A stretch of DNA of 64,000 nucleotides from Kocuria tytonis. GTDB lineage: Bacteria; Actinomycetota; Actinomycetes; Actinomycetales; Micrococcaceae. The position numbers were made by a program, and so were the translations under genes. Positions 46,982 through 57,800 of this stretch are shown here, in pieces. The notes beneath the pieces are model-generated. The model had not been told where the DNA came from, ran no database searches, and was given only the letters and a program-made list of their open reading frames with translations. Location: the NCBI RefSeq assembly GCF_003226895.2, contig NZ_PNJG02000001.1:682001-746000 (forward strand). The letters are read 5' to 3'. Positions within the stretch are counted from its first letter, which is position 1. Each line of letters opens with the position of its first letter.

Positions 46982-48091
46982 TCAGTCCAGTCCGAGGGCC
47001 GCGGCCACGGAGACCACGTCGAACGGGACACGCTTCGGCTCGGCGGCCCGCGCGTCCTCGGCCTCCGCGCCCTTGACGGCCCACTGGGGGTCCTTGAGGC
47101 CGTGCCCGGTGACCGTGGCCACGATGGTCCTGCCCGAGGGCACCTCGCCCGCCCGCGCCTTCTTGAGCAGCCCGGCCACGCTCGCGGCGGAACCGGGCTC
47201 CACGAACACGCCCTCGCGGGAGGACAGCCAGCGGTGCGCCTCGAGGATCTGCTCGTCCGTGACGGAGTCGATGAGACCACCGGACTCGTCCCGTGCCGCC
47301 ATGGCGGTGTCCCAGGACGCCGGGTTGCCGATCCGGATGGCCGTGGCAATGGTCTCGGGCTCGGTCACCGGGTGGCCCAGCACGAGCGGCGCGGCGCCCT
47401 CCGCCTGGAAGCCCCACATGGCGGGGGTGTGCGTGGCGACCGCGGGCAGGATCTCCCCCGAGGTGGCCGGGGTGTCCTGCGCGTACTCGCGGTAGCCCTT
47501 CCAGTACGCGGTGATGTTGCCCGCGTTGCCCACGGGGAGCACGTGGATGTCCGGGGCGTCGCCCAGGGTGTCCACCACCTCGAAGGCCGCGGTCTTCTGG
47601 CCCTCGATCCGGTAGGGGTTCACGGAGTTGACCAGGAACACCGGGTAGGACTCGGAGAGCTTGCGGGCCACCTCGAGGCAGTTGTCGAAGTTGCCGTCGA
47701 CCTGGATGATGTCCGCGCCGTGCGCCACCGCCTGGGACATCTTGCCCAGGGAGATCTTGCCCTCCGGGACCAGCACGGCGCTGCGCATCCCGGCCTGCTT
47801 GGCGTAGGCGGCGGCGGACGCGGAGGTGTTGCCGGTGGACGCGCACACCACGGCCTGCGCCCCGGCCTCCTTGGCCTTGGTGATGGCCATGGTCATCCCC
47901 CGGTCCTTGAAGGAGCCGGTGGGGTTCATGCCCTCGAACTTGAGCCACACCGTGGAGCCGGTGAGCTCCGAGAGCGCCCGGGCGCGGATCAGCGGCGTGC
48001 CGCCCTCCCCCATGGTGACCACCTCGGTCTGCTCCGTCACGGGCAGCCGGTCCCTGTACTCGTTGATGACGCCCTGCCAGACGTGTGCCAT
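46982..48091 (-). CDS. thrC: Threonine synthase
   Basis: PLP-dependent conversion of O-phosphohomoserine to threonine. The protein has 369 residues. The Schiff-base Lys is in [11 protein letters not shown] and the phosphate-binding loop is [11 protein letters not shown]. No regulatory SAM domain, so it is the short bacterial type. ATG 48091 gives [17 protein letters not shown] and follows GAGGAG by 9 nt; an upstream extension of 33 codons is low complexity. It is 115 bp from hom and 9 bp from thrB. Confidence 0.96.
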   Translation of the reverse strand: MAHVWQGVINEYRDRLPVTEQTEVVTMGEGGTPLIRARALSELTGSTVWLKFEGMNPTGSFKDRGMTMAITKAKEAGAQAVVCASTGNTSASAAAYAKQAGMRSAVLVPEGKISLGKMSQAVAHGADIIQVDGNFDNCLEVARKLSESYPVFLVNSVNPYRIEGQKTAAFEVVDTLGDAPDIHVLPVGNAGNITAYWKGYREYAQDTPATSGEILPAVATHTPAMWGFQAEGAAPLVLGHPVTEPETIATAIRIGNPASWDTAMAARDESGGLIDSVTDEQILEAHRWLSSREGVFVEPGSAASVAGLLKKARAGEVPSGRTIVATVTGHGLKDPQWAVKGAEAEDARAAEPKRVPFDVVSVAAALGLD

Positions 48092-48206
48092 GCCGTGATG
48101 CTCCTCGGGTGAAGGGGTTGTCGGTTCAGCTCTCGTGTCGCGCGTGGGCGCGGCGTGCGGTGCTCGGTCGGGTGCGTTCGACGCCGCCACCCGTCCGGTT
48201 CGCGCT

Positions 48207-49520
48207 CTATTCTCCGGTCTCCACCGGGGTCACGGACACCACGTCCCGCACCACGGGCAGTCCCCGCAGCGCCTCGACGGTGGCCATGAGGTCCGCGTGG
48301 CGCCCGGTGTGCGTGACGAGGCGCAGCATGGAGGTCCCGGTGGTGCGCGGGTCCTCGCTCTGCTGCATCGTGGAGATGGACACGCCGTGGTCCGCGAAGA
48401 CCTGGGCCAGCTGCGCCAGCACGCCCAGCCGGTCCGTGACCGCGAGCGTCACGGCCAGCTTGGTGCTGACCTCGTCCATGCTCACCGCGGGCAGCGCGGC
48501 GTAGTCCGCGAGCGGAATGCCCTGCGCGCCCAGCGCGATGGCCCGGGCCGCGGAGACCAGGTCCCCGAGCACCGCGGAGGCCGTGGGCTCCCCGCCGGCA
48601 CCCTGGCCGTAGAACATCAGGGAGCCGGCCGCCGCGGCCGTCACGAACACCGCGTTGTACGCGCCGCGCACGCCGCCCAGCACGTGCTCCCTGGGGATCA
48701 TCACGGGGCCCACGCGCAGGTTCACGCCGTCCGCGCAGCGCTCCCCCACGGAGAGCAGCTTGATGACGTAGCCGGCCTCCCGGGCCGCGGCCATGTCCTC
48801 GGCGGTCACCGAACGGATCCCCTCGCAGTGGACGTCGTCGATCGTGTAGCTGGAGTGGAACGCCAGGGACGCCAGCACGGCCGTCTTGGCTGCGGCGTCG
48901 TGACCCGCCACGTCCGCGGTGGGGTCCGCCTCCGCGTAGCCGAGCTCCTGGGCCTCGGCCAGGGCGGCGTCGAACGCCGCGCCCGTGGTGTCCATCTGGT
49001 CCAGGACGAAGTTGGTGGTGCCGTTCATGATGCCCAGGAAACGCTCCACCCGGTCCCCGGCGAGCGAGTCCCGCATGGGCCGCACGATCGGGATGGCCCC
49101 GGCCACCGCGGCCTCGTAGGACAGCTGCGCGCCCGTGGCCGCCGCGGCGTCCTGCAGCTCGCGCCCGTGCTCCGCGAGCAGCGCCTTGTTGCCCGTGATC
49201 ACGGACTTCCCGGCGTTCAGGGCACGCAGCACGCGCGCCCGTGTGGGGTCGATGCCGCCCGTGAGCTCCACGACCACGTCCGCACCGTCGATCACGGCGT
49301 CCGCGTCCGTGGTGAGCAGCTCGGCGGGCAGGGCCACGTCCCGGGGCGCCGCGGTGTCGCGCACGGCGATGCCACTGAGCTGCAGCTGCACGCCGGTGCG
49401 CAGGGCGAGCTCGTCCGCGCGGGTGAGCAGCACGTGGGCCACCTGGGAGCCCACGGTTCCCGCCCCCAGCAGCCCGACCTTCAGGACGGGCGGCTGCTGC
49501 GTGTGTGCGGTGGTGGTCAT
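48207..49520 (-). CDS. hom: Homoserine dehydrogenase
   Basis: Reduces aspartate-semialdehyde to homoserine with NAD(P)H, the branch point to threonine and methionine. The protein has 437 residues. NAD-binding [10 protein letters not shown] at 16-25, catalytic region [14 protein letters not shown] and [17 protein letters not shown], and a C-terminal ACT domain (about 350-430, starting [19 protein letters not shown]) that mediates threonine feedback inhibition in relatives. ATG 49520; a GAAGGAA lies upstream. 134 bp downstream of lysA. Confidence 0.96.
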   Translation of the reverse strand: MTTTAHTQQPPVLKVGLLGAGTVGSQVAHVLLTRADELALRTGVQLQLSGIAVRDTAAPRDVALPAELLTTDADAVIDGADVVVELTGGIDPTRARVLRALNAGKSVITGNKALLAEHGRELQDAAAATGAQLSYEAAVAGAIPIVRPMRDSLAGDRVERFLGIMNGTTNFVLDQMDTTGAAFDAALAEAQELGYAEADPTADVAGHDAAAKTAVLASLAFHSSYTIDDVHCEGIRSVTAEDMAAAREAGYVIKLLSVGERCADGVNLRVGPVMIPREHVLGGVRGAYNAVFVTAAAAGSLMFYGQGAGGEPTASAVLGDLVSAARAIALGAQGIPLADYAALPAVSMDEVSTKLAVTLAVTDRLGVLAQLAQVFADHGVSISTMQQSEDPRTTGTSMLRLVTHTGRHADLMATVEALRGLPVVRDVVSVTPVETGE

Positions 49521-49654
49521 GGCTCTCGGTGTTCCTTCGGGGTTCGTGGGTTCCGGCACCTCGGGGGTCCGGGGCCGGTGCGGTTCGGCATCGCGGTGAG
49601 GACGACGGCGCCGCGCGGGTCCGCGACGGGGCGCGCCGTGTCCTCGGCCCCGGT

Positions 49655-51088
49655 TCAGATCCCGGTGTCCCGGGCCAGCAGGTCCGTGACCGACTCGCGG
49701 CGCACGATCTCGCGGGTGCTGCCGTCCGGGGCCACCGCGACGATCCCGGGCCGGGCCAGCCAGTTGTAGTTGCTGGCCAGGGACCAGCAGTACGCGCCGG
49801 TCACGGGGACCACGAGCAGGTCCCCCGCGTGCACGTCCCCGGGGAGGTAGACGTCCTTGACCACCACGTCACCGGACTCGCAGTGCTTGCCCACCACGCG
49901 GGAGAGCACGGGAGGCTCCTGCGACACGCGGCTGCCGAGCACGGCGGTGTAGTTGGCGTCGTAGAGCACGGGACGGGCGTTGTCGCTCATGCCGCCGTCC
50001 ACGGACACGTAGCGGCGCCGCACCCCCGGGCTCACGGTGACCGTCTTGACGGTGCCCACGGTGTACACGGTGCACCCGGAGGGGCCCGCGATGAACCGGC
50101 CGGGCTCGAAGGACAGGTGCGGGACCGGCAGCCGCGAGTCCCGCAGGGCGCTCGAGAGCAGGGAGGCGAGGTCCCCGGCGATGTCGGCGACGTCGCGCGG
50201 GGTGTCCGCCGCGGTGTACGCCACGCCGTGCCCGCCCCCGAGGTCCAGCTCCGGCAGGGACACACCCCACCGCTCGGCCACGGTCTCCCGCAGCGCGAGG
50301 ACGCGCTCGGCGGCCTGGCCGAAGCCCTCGGCGGCGAAGATCTGGGAGCCGATGTGGCAGTGCAGTCCCCGCAGCTCCAGCGCGTCGGAGGCGCCGAGGC
50401 ACGCGGCCACGGCCTGCAGCGCGGGCGAATCCCCGTCCTCGGCGTTGAGGGAGAGCCCGAACTTCTGGTCCTCGTGCGCGGTGGCGATGAACTCGTGGGT
50501 CGACGCGTGGACGCCCGGGGTCACCCGGATCATCACGGGAGCCCGCGTTCCCCGGTCCCGGGCCAGCCCCGCCACCAGGTCGATCTCCGCGAGGGAGTCC
50601 ACCACGATGCGACCCACGCCCGCGTCCAGGGCGGCGGCGATCTCCTCGGCGGACTTGTTGTTCCCGTGCAGCGCGATCCGCTCACCCGGGATCCCGGCGG
50701 CGAGCGCCACCGCCAGCTCCCCTCCGGAGGCGGTGTCGATGTTCAGTCCCTCGTCGGCGGCCCATCGGGCCACCGCGGTGGTGAGCAGCGCCTTCGAGGC
50801 GTAGTAGACCGCGCTCTGCACGCCCAGGGGGTGCAGCGCGGCCTCGAACGCCTCGCGGAAACCCCGGGCGCGGGCGCGGAACGTGCGCTCCGAGACCACG
50901 TAGCTCGGGGAGCCGTGGCGCCGCGCGATCTCGGTGACGGGCACCGAGTCCACGGTGACGCACCCGGACGCGTCCCGCGCGTACTGGGACGTGAACACCG
51001 GGGACTCCAGTGCCGCCGGGTCCTCGGGGACCCGCAGCCAGGACGGTGCGAGCGGGTGCTCGGCGGGCGTGGCGGTCATCCGGATCAC
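49655..51088 (-). CDS. lysA: Diaminopimelate decarboxylase
   Basis: PLP enzyme converting meso-diaminopimelate to lysine. The 477-residue protein has the alanine-racemase-like barrel with the PLP Lys in [11 protein letters not shown], the glycine-rich [10 protein letters not shown], and the C-terminal substrate residues HCESGD and YCWS. GTG 51088 overlaps the argS stop as GTGA and has GGAG at 5-nt spacing; ATG 51079 three codons later is the alternative. The argS-lysA-hom-thrC-thrB order is conserved in Actinobacteria. Confidence 0.95.
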   Translation of the reverse strand: MIRMTATPAEHPLAPSWLRVPEDPAALESPVFTSQYARDASGCVTVDSVPVTEIARRHGSPSYVVSERTFRARARGFREAFEAALHPLGVQSAVYYASKALLTTAVARWAADEGLNIDTASGGELAVALAAGIPGERIALHGNNKSAEEIAAALDAGVGRIVVDSLAEIDLVAGLARDRGTRAPVMIRVTPGVHASTHEFIATAHEDQKFGLSLNAEDGDSPALQAVAACLGASDALELRGLHCHIGSQIFAAEGFGQAAERVLALRETVAERWGVSLPELDLGGGHGVAYTAADTPRDVADIAGDLASLLSSALRDSRLPVPHLSFEPGRFIAGPSGCTVYTVGTVKTVTVSPGVRRRYVSVDGGMSDNARPVLYDANYTAVLGSRVSQEPPVLSRVVGKHCESGDVVVKDVYLPGDVHAGDLLVVPVTGAYCWSLASNYNWLARPGIVAVAPDGSTREIVRRESVTDLLARDTGI

Positions 51089-52755
51089 ATCCGCTCCGGG
51101 GCGGAGACACCCAGCAGGTCCAGCCCGTTGGCGAGCACCTGGCGCACGGCGTCGTTGAGCCACAGGCGGGTGTGGTGCACGAGCTCCACGGGGGCGTCGC
51201 CCTGCGGGGTGACCCGGCACGCGTCGTACCACCGGTGGTAGGCGCCCGCGAGCGCCTCCAGGTGGCGTGCCACGCGGTGCGGCTCGCGGAAGGACGCGGC
51301 CTGGGCGACCACGGACGGGTACTGGCCGAGCGCGGCGAGCAGGTCTGCCTCGCGTGCGTGCTCGAGCAGGGCGGCGTCGAACTGCGGGGTGCCGTCCTCG
51401 GCCGTGCGCCGGACCCCGGCGGCCTCCGCGTTGCGGGCGACCGCGCACGTGCGGGCGTGGGCGTACTGCACGTAGAACACGGGGTTCTCGTTGGAGCGCC
51501 GGGTGAGCACGTCCAGGTCGATGTCGATGTTCGAGTCCACGGAGTACCGGGTCAGGGAGTAGCGCGCGGCGTCCACCCCCACGACCTCCACGAGGTCCTC
51601 CATGGTCACCACGGTGCCCGCGCGCTTGGACATCCGCACGGCCTCGCCGTCACGCACGAGGTTGACCATCTGCCCGATCAGCACCTCCACGGCGTCCGGG
51701 GAGTCCCCCAGCGCAGCGGCCGCGGCCTTGAGCCGGGCCACGTAGCCGTGGTGGTCCGCACCGAGCATGTAGATGCACAGGTCCGCGCCGCGGTCCCGCT
51801 TGTTCTTGAAGTAGGCGATGTCACCGGCGATGTAGGCCGCGTTGCCGTCCGACTTGATGACCACGCGGTCCTTGTCGTCCCCGTGCTCCGTGGAGCGCAG
51901 CCACCACGCGCCGTCCGCGAAGTAGAGGGAGTCCGAGGAGCGCAGCTGCTCCAGCAGGGTCTCCACCTGGCCGCCCTCGAACAGGGAGTTCTCGTGGAAG
52001 AAGACGTCGAAGTCCACCCCGAACTCGTGCAGCGAGGACTTGATCTGGGCGAACATCAGCTCCACGCCTGCGGCCCGGAAGACCTCCTGGGGGTCCTCCG
52101 ACTCCAGTGCGTCCGGGTGCAGGGCGAGCACCTCCTGGGCGACGTCCGAGATGTACTGCCCGCCGTAGCCGTCCTCGGGAGCGGCCTCGCCGCGGGCCCG
52201 GGCCAGCAGGGAGCGGGCGAAGCGGTCGATCTGGTTGCCGTGGTCGTTGAAGTAGTACTCGCGCACCACCTCGGCGCCCTGGGCCTGCAGGACCCGGGCG
52301 AGGGAGTCGCCCACGGCCGCCCAGCGGGTGCCGCCCAGGTGGATGGGACCGGTGGGGTTGGCGGAGACGAACTCCAGGTTGATGGTGGTCCCGGCCAGGG
52401 CGTCCCCCGTGCCGAACGCGCTGCCCTGCTCCACGACCGACTGCGCGAGCTCACCGGCCGCGGCGGCGTCGAGCGTGATGTTGAGGAACCCCGGGCCCGC
52501 GATGTCCACGGTCTTCACACCGGGCACCCGCGCGAGCCGCTCGGAGAGGATCTGTGCGACGTCCCGAGGGCTGCGCCCCACTTTCTTTGCCACCTGCATG
52601 GCCACCGTGGTGGCCCAGTCGCCGTGGTCACGGTTCTTCGGGCGCTCCACCTTCGCCTCGGGCAGGTCGACGCCGTCCACCGGGCTCAGTTCACCGGCGG
52701 TCACGGCGTCCTGCAGGCATGCGGACACGGCTGTGGAGAGTTCTTCAGGAGTCAC
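51085..52755 (-). CDS. argS: Arginyl-tRNA synthetase
   Basis: Class I aminoacyl-tRNA synthetase, 556 residues. HIGH signature in [16 protein letters not shown] (HLGG), KMSKS-like MSKRAG, and the C-terminal anticodon-binding DALR domain starting near [17 protein letters not shown] 52755 ([10 protein letters not shown]) is preceded by TACACT at 6 nt, a leaderless start. A tRNA-Arg gene lies divergently 123 bp away. First gene of the operon running through lysA. Confidence 0.97.
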   Translation of the reverse strand: MTPEELSTAVSACLQDAVTAGELSPVDGVDLPEAKVERPKNRDHGDWATTVAMQVAKKVGRSPRDVAQILSERLARVPGVKTVDIAGPGFLNITLDAAAAGELAQSVVEQGSAFGTGDALAGTTINLEFVSANPTGPIHLGGTRWAAVGDSLARVLQAQGAEVVREYYFNDHGNQIDRFARSLLARARGEAAPEDGYGGQYISDVAQEVLALHPDALESEDPQEVFRAAGVELMFAQIKSSLHEFGVDFDVFFHENSLFEGGQVETLLEQLRSSDSLYFADGAWWLRSTEHGDDKDRVVIKSDGNAAYIAGDIAYFKNKRDRGADLCIYMLGADHHGYVARLKAAAAALGDSPDAVEVLIGQMVNLVRDGEAVRMSKRAGTVVTMEDLVEVVGVDAARYSLTRYSVDSNIDIDLDVLTRRSNENPVFYVQYAHARTCAVARNAEAAGVRRTAEDGTPQFDAALLEHAREADLLAALGQYPSVVAQAASFREPHRVARHLEALAGAYHRWYDACRVTPQGDAPVELVHHTRLWLNDAVRQVLANGLDLLGVSAPERM

Positions 52756-52767
52756 CGTGCCAGTGTA
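52756..52767 (-). promoter_or_regulatory. Leaderless -10 of argS
   Basis: TACACT at 52767-52762 (minus), 6-nt spacer GGCACG, then GTG 52755. Confidence 0.55.
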
Positions 52768-52820
52768 ACGGGGCGGGTTCCCCCGGGCCGACCCGCGGTG
52801 ACTGGTGCCCGGCGCGGACC

Positions 52821-52829
52821 TGGTAGTAT
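52821..52829 (+). promoter_or_regulatory. Extended -10 of tRNA-Arg gene
   Basis: TGGTAGTAT is an extended -10 (TGN followed by TAGTAT, 52824-52829), about 50 bp upstream of the mature tRNA. No clear -35. Confidence 0.5.
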
Positions 52830-52878
52830 CGTCGAGTTGTCGTTGCGCACCGGGGTTCCCGGCGTCGCAGTCCGATGC

Positions 52879-52951
52879 GCCCGCGTAGCTCAGTGGATAG
52901 AGCGTCTGCCTCCGGAGCAGAAGGCCGTAGGTTCGAATCCTATCGCGGGCA
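52879..52951 (+). tRNA. tRNA-Arg (anticodon CCG)
   Basis: 73-nt cloverleaf. The acceptor stem GCCCGCG pairs with CGCGGGC, the discriminator is A52951 and no CCA is encoded. D arm AGCTCAGTGGATAGAGC, anticodon loop CTCCGGA with CCG at the anticodon position (reads CGG), and T arm GGTTCGAATCC are all present. It is divergent from argS, which charges it. Confidence 0.97.
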
Positions 52952-53014
52952 CTTTTCATGCCCTCGTCACGGCGTGCCGCCCGTGCGACCCCAGTGACGC
53001 AGCGCGGGCCCGGC

Positions 53015-53395
53015 TCAGCGCCTGCCCCGACGCTGCTCCCGGATCCGGTAGTTGGGGTTCAGCTCCAGCGGGTCGTACTCGTTCATGACCGACTCCGAGC
53101 CGTACTCCTCCTCCAGCAGCAGATCCTCCGCGACCGGCTGGGGGGCCGCCGTGCGGCGCAGCACCACGCCCACGATGGTGAGCACGCCGCCCACGGCCAG
53201 CGTGCCGAATCCCACGACCACCATGATCCAGCCCCGCTCGGTCAGGGGCTGCCCCCCGCGCTCCGCGGACGCCTGGCTCAGTGCCACGAGCCCCTCCGGC
53301 AGCGAGAAGCAGCACACGAACAGCAGGATCAGCCCCACCGCGGAGATGACGGACGTCGTGCGCTGTCTGCGGCGGGACTGGTTCACTGGGATCAC
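53015..53395 (-). CDS. Small membrane protein of unknown function
   Basis: A 126-residue protein with two predicted membrane helices (about 16-41 and 56-79), a short Arg-rich N-terminus, and an acidic cytoplasmic-type tail ([28 protein letters not shown]). No family is recognised. GTG 53395 follows GGAAGG closely; GTG 53386 is an alternative. It lies downstream of the solute-binding protein gene, but a hairpin separates them, so it is probably transcribed on its own. Confidence 0.72.
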   Translation of the reverse strand: MIPVNQSRRRQRTTSVISAVGLILLFVCCFSLPEGLVALSQASAERGGQPLTERGWIMVVVGFGTLAVGGVLTIVGVVLRRTAAPQPVAEDLLLEEEYGSESVMNEYDPLELNPNYRIREQRRGRR

Positions 53396-53681
53396 TGACC
53401 TTCCGGTGCCACCCCCGGAGCGGAGGTGCCACCCGTGGAGGCGCCGCCCACGCGGACGCCCCGGGACGGAGCGGTCGGTGCAGTGGCGCTGCGAGCTGTC
53501 CCCAGAAGCGTAGCGCCCACAGGGGCGGGTCCGCCCGTGACGGGCTGCGGCTCACGGGGCCCGGCGGGTAGGCCCCGCGGTGGCCCCGCCTCGTCCAGAG
53601 CTGCCCGCCCGGGACGAGGCGGGCCCGCGCGCCACCACGCGCCGGGTGCCGAGGTCGAATGCGGTTCCCCGCGCACGGGTG
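53396..53681 (-). terminator. Intergenic region with hairpin after solute-binding protein gene
   Basis: 286 bp without a gene. A hairpin with a perfect 12-bp stem (53585-53596 with 53612-53623, 15-nt loop) lies about 60 bp beyond the solute-binding protein stop and is a probable terminator. No permease or ATPase remnant is recognisable. Confidence 0.6.
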
Positions 53682-54674
53682 CTACTGGATGAGCCGATCG
53701 GCCCTGTCCCGCAGGCGCTGCGGGATCTCCACCCCCATGGCCCGCGCGGCCCTGGCATTGACGACGAGCCTGGTGTCCTTCTGCCCCGCCACGGCCAGGT
53801 CCCCGGGCTCGGCGCCGTCCTTGAGGATGCGCACGGCCATCTCACCGGTCTGCCGTCCGAGAGCCGTGTAGTCGAGAGCCCGGGTGGCGAGCGCGCCGCG
53901 CTCCACGGAGTCCCCGTCACCCGCGACGAGCGGGATCTTCTTGGCCTCCGCGGCGGAGATCACCGCCTCCAGACCCGCCACCACCGTGTTGTCGGTGGGC
54001 ACGTAGAGGGCATCGGTGTCCAGGGAATCGGCGGCCTGCGCGACCTCCGCGGTGGTGGTCACGGTCTTCTCCACGACCTTCAGTCCCTCGGCCTGGGCGG
54101 CCTTCCTGGCCTGCGCCACCTGGACCTGGGAGTTGGTCTCCGCGGAGCTGTCGATGATGCCCACGGACTTCGCCTCCGGCTTCAGCTGCTTCACCAGGTC
54201 GATCTGATCCGCCACGGGGTTGCCGTCCGTGGTGCCGGTGATGTTTCCGCCGGGGGCGTCCGTGGCGTCCACCAGCCCCGCGTCCACCGGATCGGTCACG
54301 GCGGTGAACAGCACGGGCCGGTCCGTCACGGCCTGCGCCAGGGACTGGGCCGCCGGCGTGGCGATGCCCAGGACGAGATCCTCCTGGCCGGAGGCGAAGT
54401 CGGAGGCGATGCCCGTCGCCGTGGCCTGGTCTCCCGAGGCGTTGCGCACGTCCAGGGTGAGGTTCTCGCCCTCCGTGTACCCGCCGTCCGCGAGCGCCTG
54501 CACGAAGCCCTTCCGAGCGGCGTCGAGCGCGGGGTGCGCCACGAACTGGGAGATGCCCACGGTGACCTTCTCGTGCGTGGCCCCGCTGGACGGGTCGCCG
54601 CCGCCGGAACCGCAGCCGGTCAGCAGCAGGGCCGCCGCGGTGGCCGCGCCGGCGACCGGGAGCAGACGCTTCAT
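53682..54674 (-). CDS. ABC transporter solute-binding lipoprotein, orphan
   Basis: A 330-residue lipoprotein. Signal peptide with lipobox LTGC (Cys21), then VTVGISQFVAHPALDAARKGF, the start of the periplasmic-binding domain resembling the PF04392 family (tryptophan/tyrosine-type uptake). Two Rossmann-like lobes follow, with FTAVTDPVDAGLV and VGIIDSSAETNS. ATG 54674 follows GGAAGGA by about 9 nt. The permease and ATPase genes that normally accompany this family are not adjacent, so it is either an orphan receptor or its partners are elsewhere. Confidence 0.9.
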   Translation of the reverse strand: MKRLLPVAGAATAAALLLTGCGSGGGDPSSGATHEKVTVGISQFVAHPALDAARKGFVQALADGGYTEGENLTLDVRNASGDQATATGIASDFASGQEDLVLGIATPAAQSLAQAVTDRPVLFTAVTDPVDAGLVDATDAPGGNITGTTDGNPVADQIDLVKQLKPEAKSVGIIDSSAETNSQVQVAQARKAAQAEGLKVVEKTVTTTAEVAQAADSLDTDALYVPTDNTVVAGLEAVISAAEAKKIPLVAGDGDSVERGALATRALDYTALGRQTGEMAVRILKDGAEPGDLAVAGQKDTRLVVNARAARAMGVEIPQRLRDRADRLIQ

Positions 54675-54836
54675 GGGGTGGTTCCTTCCGTCACGGAGCA
54701 CTCGTGGGTGGCCGGCACGCACCGACCGGTCGGACACGAGGCGCGGCCCACGTTCAGTGCTCATTGTGCGCGCCCGGTGGGCGGGAGGTCCGTCACACCC
54801 GTGTGTCGGGGGCGGCCCGTAGACTGCTGCGTTGTC
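54675..54836. promoter_or_regulatory. Divergent region, solute-binding protein / hrpA
   Basis: CACAAT at 54768-54763 (minus) is a plausible -10 for the solute-binding protein gene, and TAGACT at 54820-54825 (plus) one for hrpA, 11 nt before ATG 54837. A 12-bp perfect palindrome CCGACCGGTCGG at 54722-54733, between the minus promoter and its gene, could be an operator. Confidence 0.45.
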
Positions 54837-57800
54837 ATGACTGAGCTCAGCACCCCGCCCCGCATCGTGTATCCGGACAACCTCCCCGTCAGCGCGCGCC
54901 GGGAGGACATCATGGCCGCCATCCGGGAGAACCAGGTGGTGGTGGTCGCCGGTGAGACGGGCTCCGGCAAGACCACGCAGCTGCCCAAGATGTGCCTCGA
55001 GCTCGGCCTCGGCGAGGGCGGGCTGATCGGGCACACCCAGCCCCGCAGGATCGCGGCGCGCTCCGTCGCGGAGCGGATCGCGCACGAGCTCGGCGAGCGC
55101 GTGGGTGCCACCGTGGGCTACCAGGTGCGGTTCACGTCCGAGGTGGGCAAGGACTCGAAGGTCAAGCTCATGACGGACGGCATCATGCTGGCGGAGATCA
55201 GCCACGACCCGCAGCTCTCCCGCTACAACGCGATCATCATCGACGAGGCCCACGAGCGTTCGCTCAACATCGACTTCCTGCTGGGGTATCTCCGGCGGCT
55301 GCTCCCCCGGCGCCCAGACCTGAAGGTGATCATCACCTCCGCGACCATCGACCCGCAGCGCTTCGCGGAGCACTTCGCGCACGAGGACCCCGAGCACCCG
55401 GACGCCGCACCGGAACCCGCCCCGGTCATCGAGGTCTCGGGGCGCACCTACCCCGTGGAGGTCCGCTACCGCCCGCTCACCCAGGAGCGCAGCGGGGATG
55501 GCGGCGACGACGAGGAGGACACCGGGGACGGCCTCGCGGACGAGGACCGCGATCCCATCGACGCCGTGTGCGACGCCGTGGTGGAGCTCTCCCGGGAGCC
55601 CCGCGGGGACATCCTGGTTTTCTTCGCCGGCGAGCGCGAGATCCGCGACGCCCAGGACGCGCTGCAGCGGGTGATCGACTCCCACCGCTCCCTGTCCGGG
55701 ACGCAGATCCTGCCGCTGTTCGGGCGGCTCTCCATGGCCGAGCAGAACCGGGTGTTCTCGCAGTCCTCCCACCGCCGGATCGTGCTCGCGACCAACGTGG
55801 CGGAGACGTCCCTGACCGTGCCCGGGATCAAGTACGTAATCGATCCCGGCACCGCCCGGATCTCCCGCTACTCGGCGCGCACCAAGGTGCAGCGGCTGCC
55901 CATCGAGCGGATCTCCCAGGCCTCGGCCCGGCAGCGCGCCGGGCGCTGCGGGCGCGTGTCCGACGGCGTGTGCATCCGGCTCTACTCCGAGGCGGACTTC
56001 GCCTCCCGCCCCGAGTTCACGGACCCGGAGATCCTGCGCACCAACCTGGCCGCGGTGATCCTGCAGATGATCGCCGTGGGCGTGGTCTCGCAGCCCACGG
56101 ACATCACCGAGTTCCCGTTCGTGCAGAAGCCGGACCCCCGCGCCGTCAAGGACGGCGTGGTGCTGCTGCGCGAGCTCAGTGCCCTGCGCGGCTCCGGTGA
56201 TCCCCACGAGGACGACGCCGCGGCGTCGCCCTCCCGCCCCGACGGCACCTCCCGCGGAGCTCGCTCCCGCGGCGGCCGACGCCGTCGCGGTGGTGACCGC
56301 GCGCGGGGGCCGCTGACCCGCACGGGCGAGATCCTCGCCGCCCTGCCCGTGGACCCGCGGCTGGGCCGGATGATCGTGGAGGCCCAGCGCCGGGGCTGCG
56401 TGCGCGAGGTGCTGGTGCTCACCGCCGCACTCACCGTGCAGGACCCCCGGGAGCGCCCGCTCGAGAAGCGCCAGGCCGCGGACGAGTTCCACGCCCGTTT
56501 CAAGGACAAGACCTCGGACTTCCTCTCCTACGGGCTGCTGTGGCAGTACCTGCAGGAGCAGCAGGCCGAGCTGTCCTCCTCCCAGTTCCGCAAGCTGTGC
56601 CGGCGCGAGTTCCTGAACTTCCTGCGGATCCGGGAGTGGCAAGACCTCTACGCCCAGCTGCGCCAGATCGCCCGGCAGGTGGGCATCGACGCCGGCGGCT
56701 CGCGGGAGATCGACGTGGCCGCGAACCAGGACGCCGTGCACAAGTCCCTGCTCTCCGGACTGCTGAGCAACATCGGTGTGCGGGACGAGCGCACGCGGGA
56801 GTACCGGGGGGCGCGCGGCACGCGGTTCGCGATCTTCCCGGGCTCGGCGCTGTTCAAGAAGTCCCCGGACTGGATCGTCTCCGCGGAGCTCGTGGAGACC
56901 TCCCGGCTGTGGGCGCGCACCAACGCCGCCATCAAGCCGGAGTGGGCCGAGGAGATCGCCCCGCAGCTCGTGAAGCACAGCTACTCCGAGCCGCACTGGT
57001 CCCGTTCCCGCGGTGCGGTGATGGCCTCCGAGAAGGTCACCCTCTATGGCCTGCCCCTGGTCGCCGAGCGACCCGTGCTGTTCTCGCAGGTGGATCCGCG
57101 GCTCTCCCGCGAGCTGTTCATCCGCCACGCTCTGGTGGAGGGCGACTGGCAGACCCGCCACACCTTCGTGAAGCGCAACCGCCGGGCCGTCGCGGAGGTC
57201 GAGGAGCTCGAGAACCGCATGCGCCGCAAGGACCTGCGCGTGGACGACCAGGTGCTCTTCGACTTCTACGACGCCCGCGTCCCCGCGACCGTGGTGTCCC
57301 AGCGGCACTTCGACGCGTGGTGGAAGAATGCCCGCCACGAGGACGAGCACCTGCTGGACCTGACCCGCGAGGACCTGATCGCCCCGGAGGCCCCCTCCCT
57401 GGACACGGAGTCCTTCCCGCGTGCGTGGCAGGTGCGCTCCGCCGAGGGCGATCTCAGCCTGGACCTGGACTACGAGTTCGCGCCCGGCACGGACACCGCG
57501 GACGGTGTCACGGTGCGCATCCCCGTGCTGTTCCTGGACCGGCTGGCCCCCGAGCAGTTCGAGTGGCACATCCCGGGGCTGCGCGTGGAACTGGTGACCG
57601 CGCTCATCAAGTCCCTGCCCAAGGCCGTGCGCCGCAACTTCGTGCCCGCCCCGGACACGGCCGCCACCGCGGTGGCGCGTCTGGACGAGGAGTTCGACCC
57701 CGCCACCGATTCCCTCCTGGAGTCCCTGGCCACGGTGCTGCGGCGGCTGCGCGGCCACCCGGTGCAGGCCTCGGACTTCCAGCCCGGGACGCTGCCCGCG

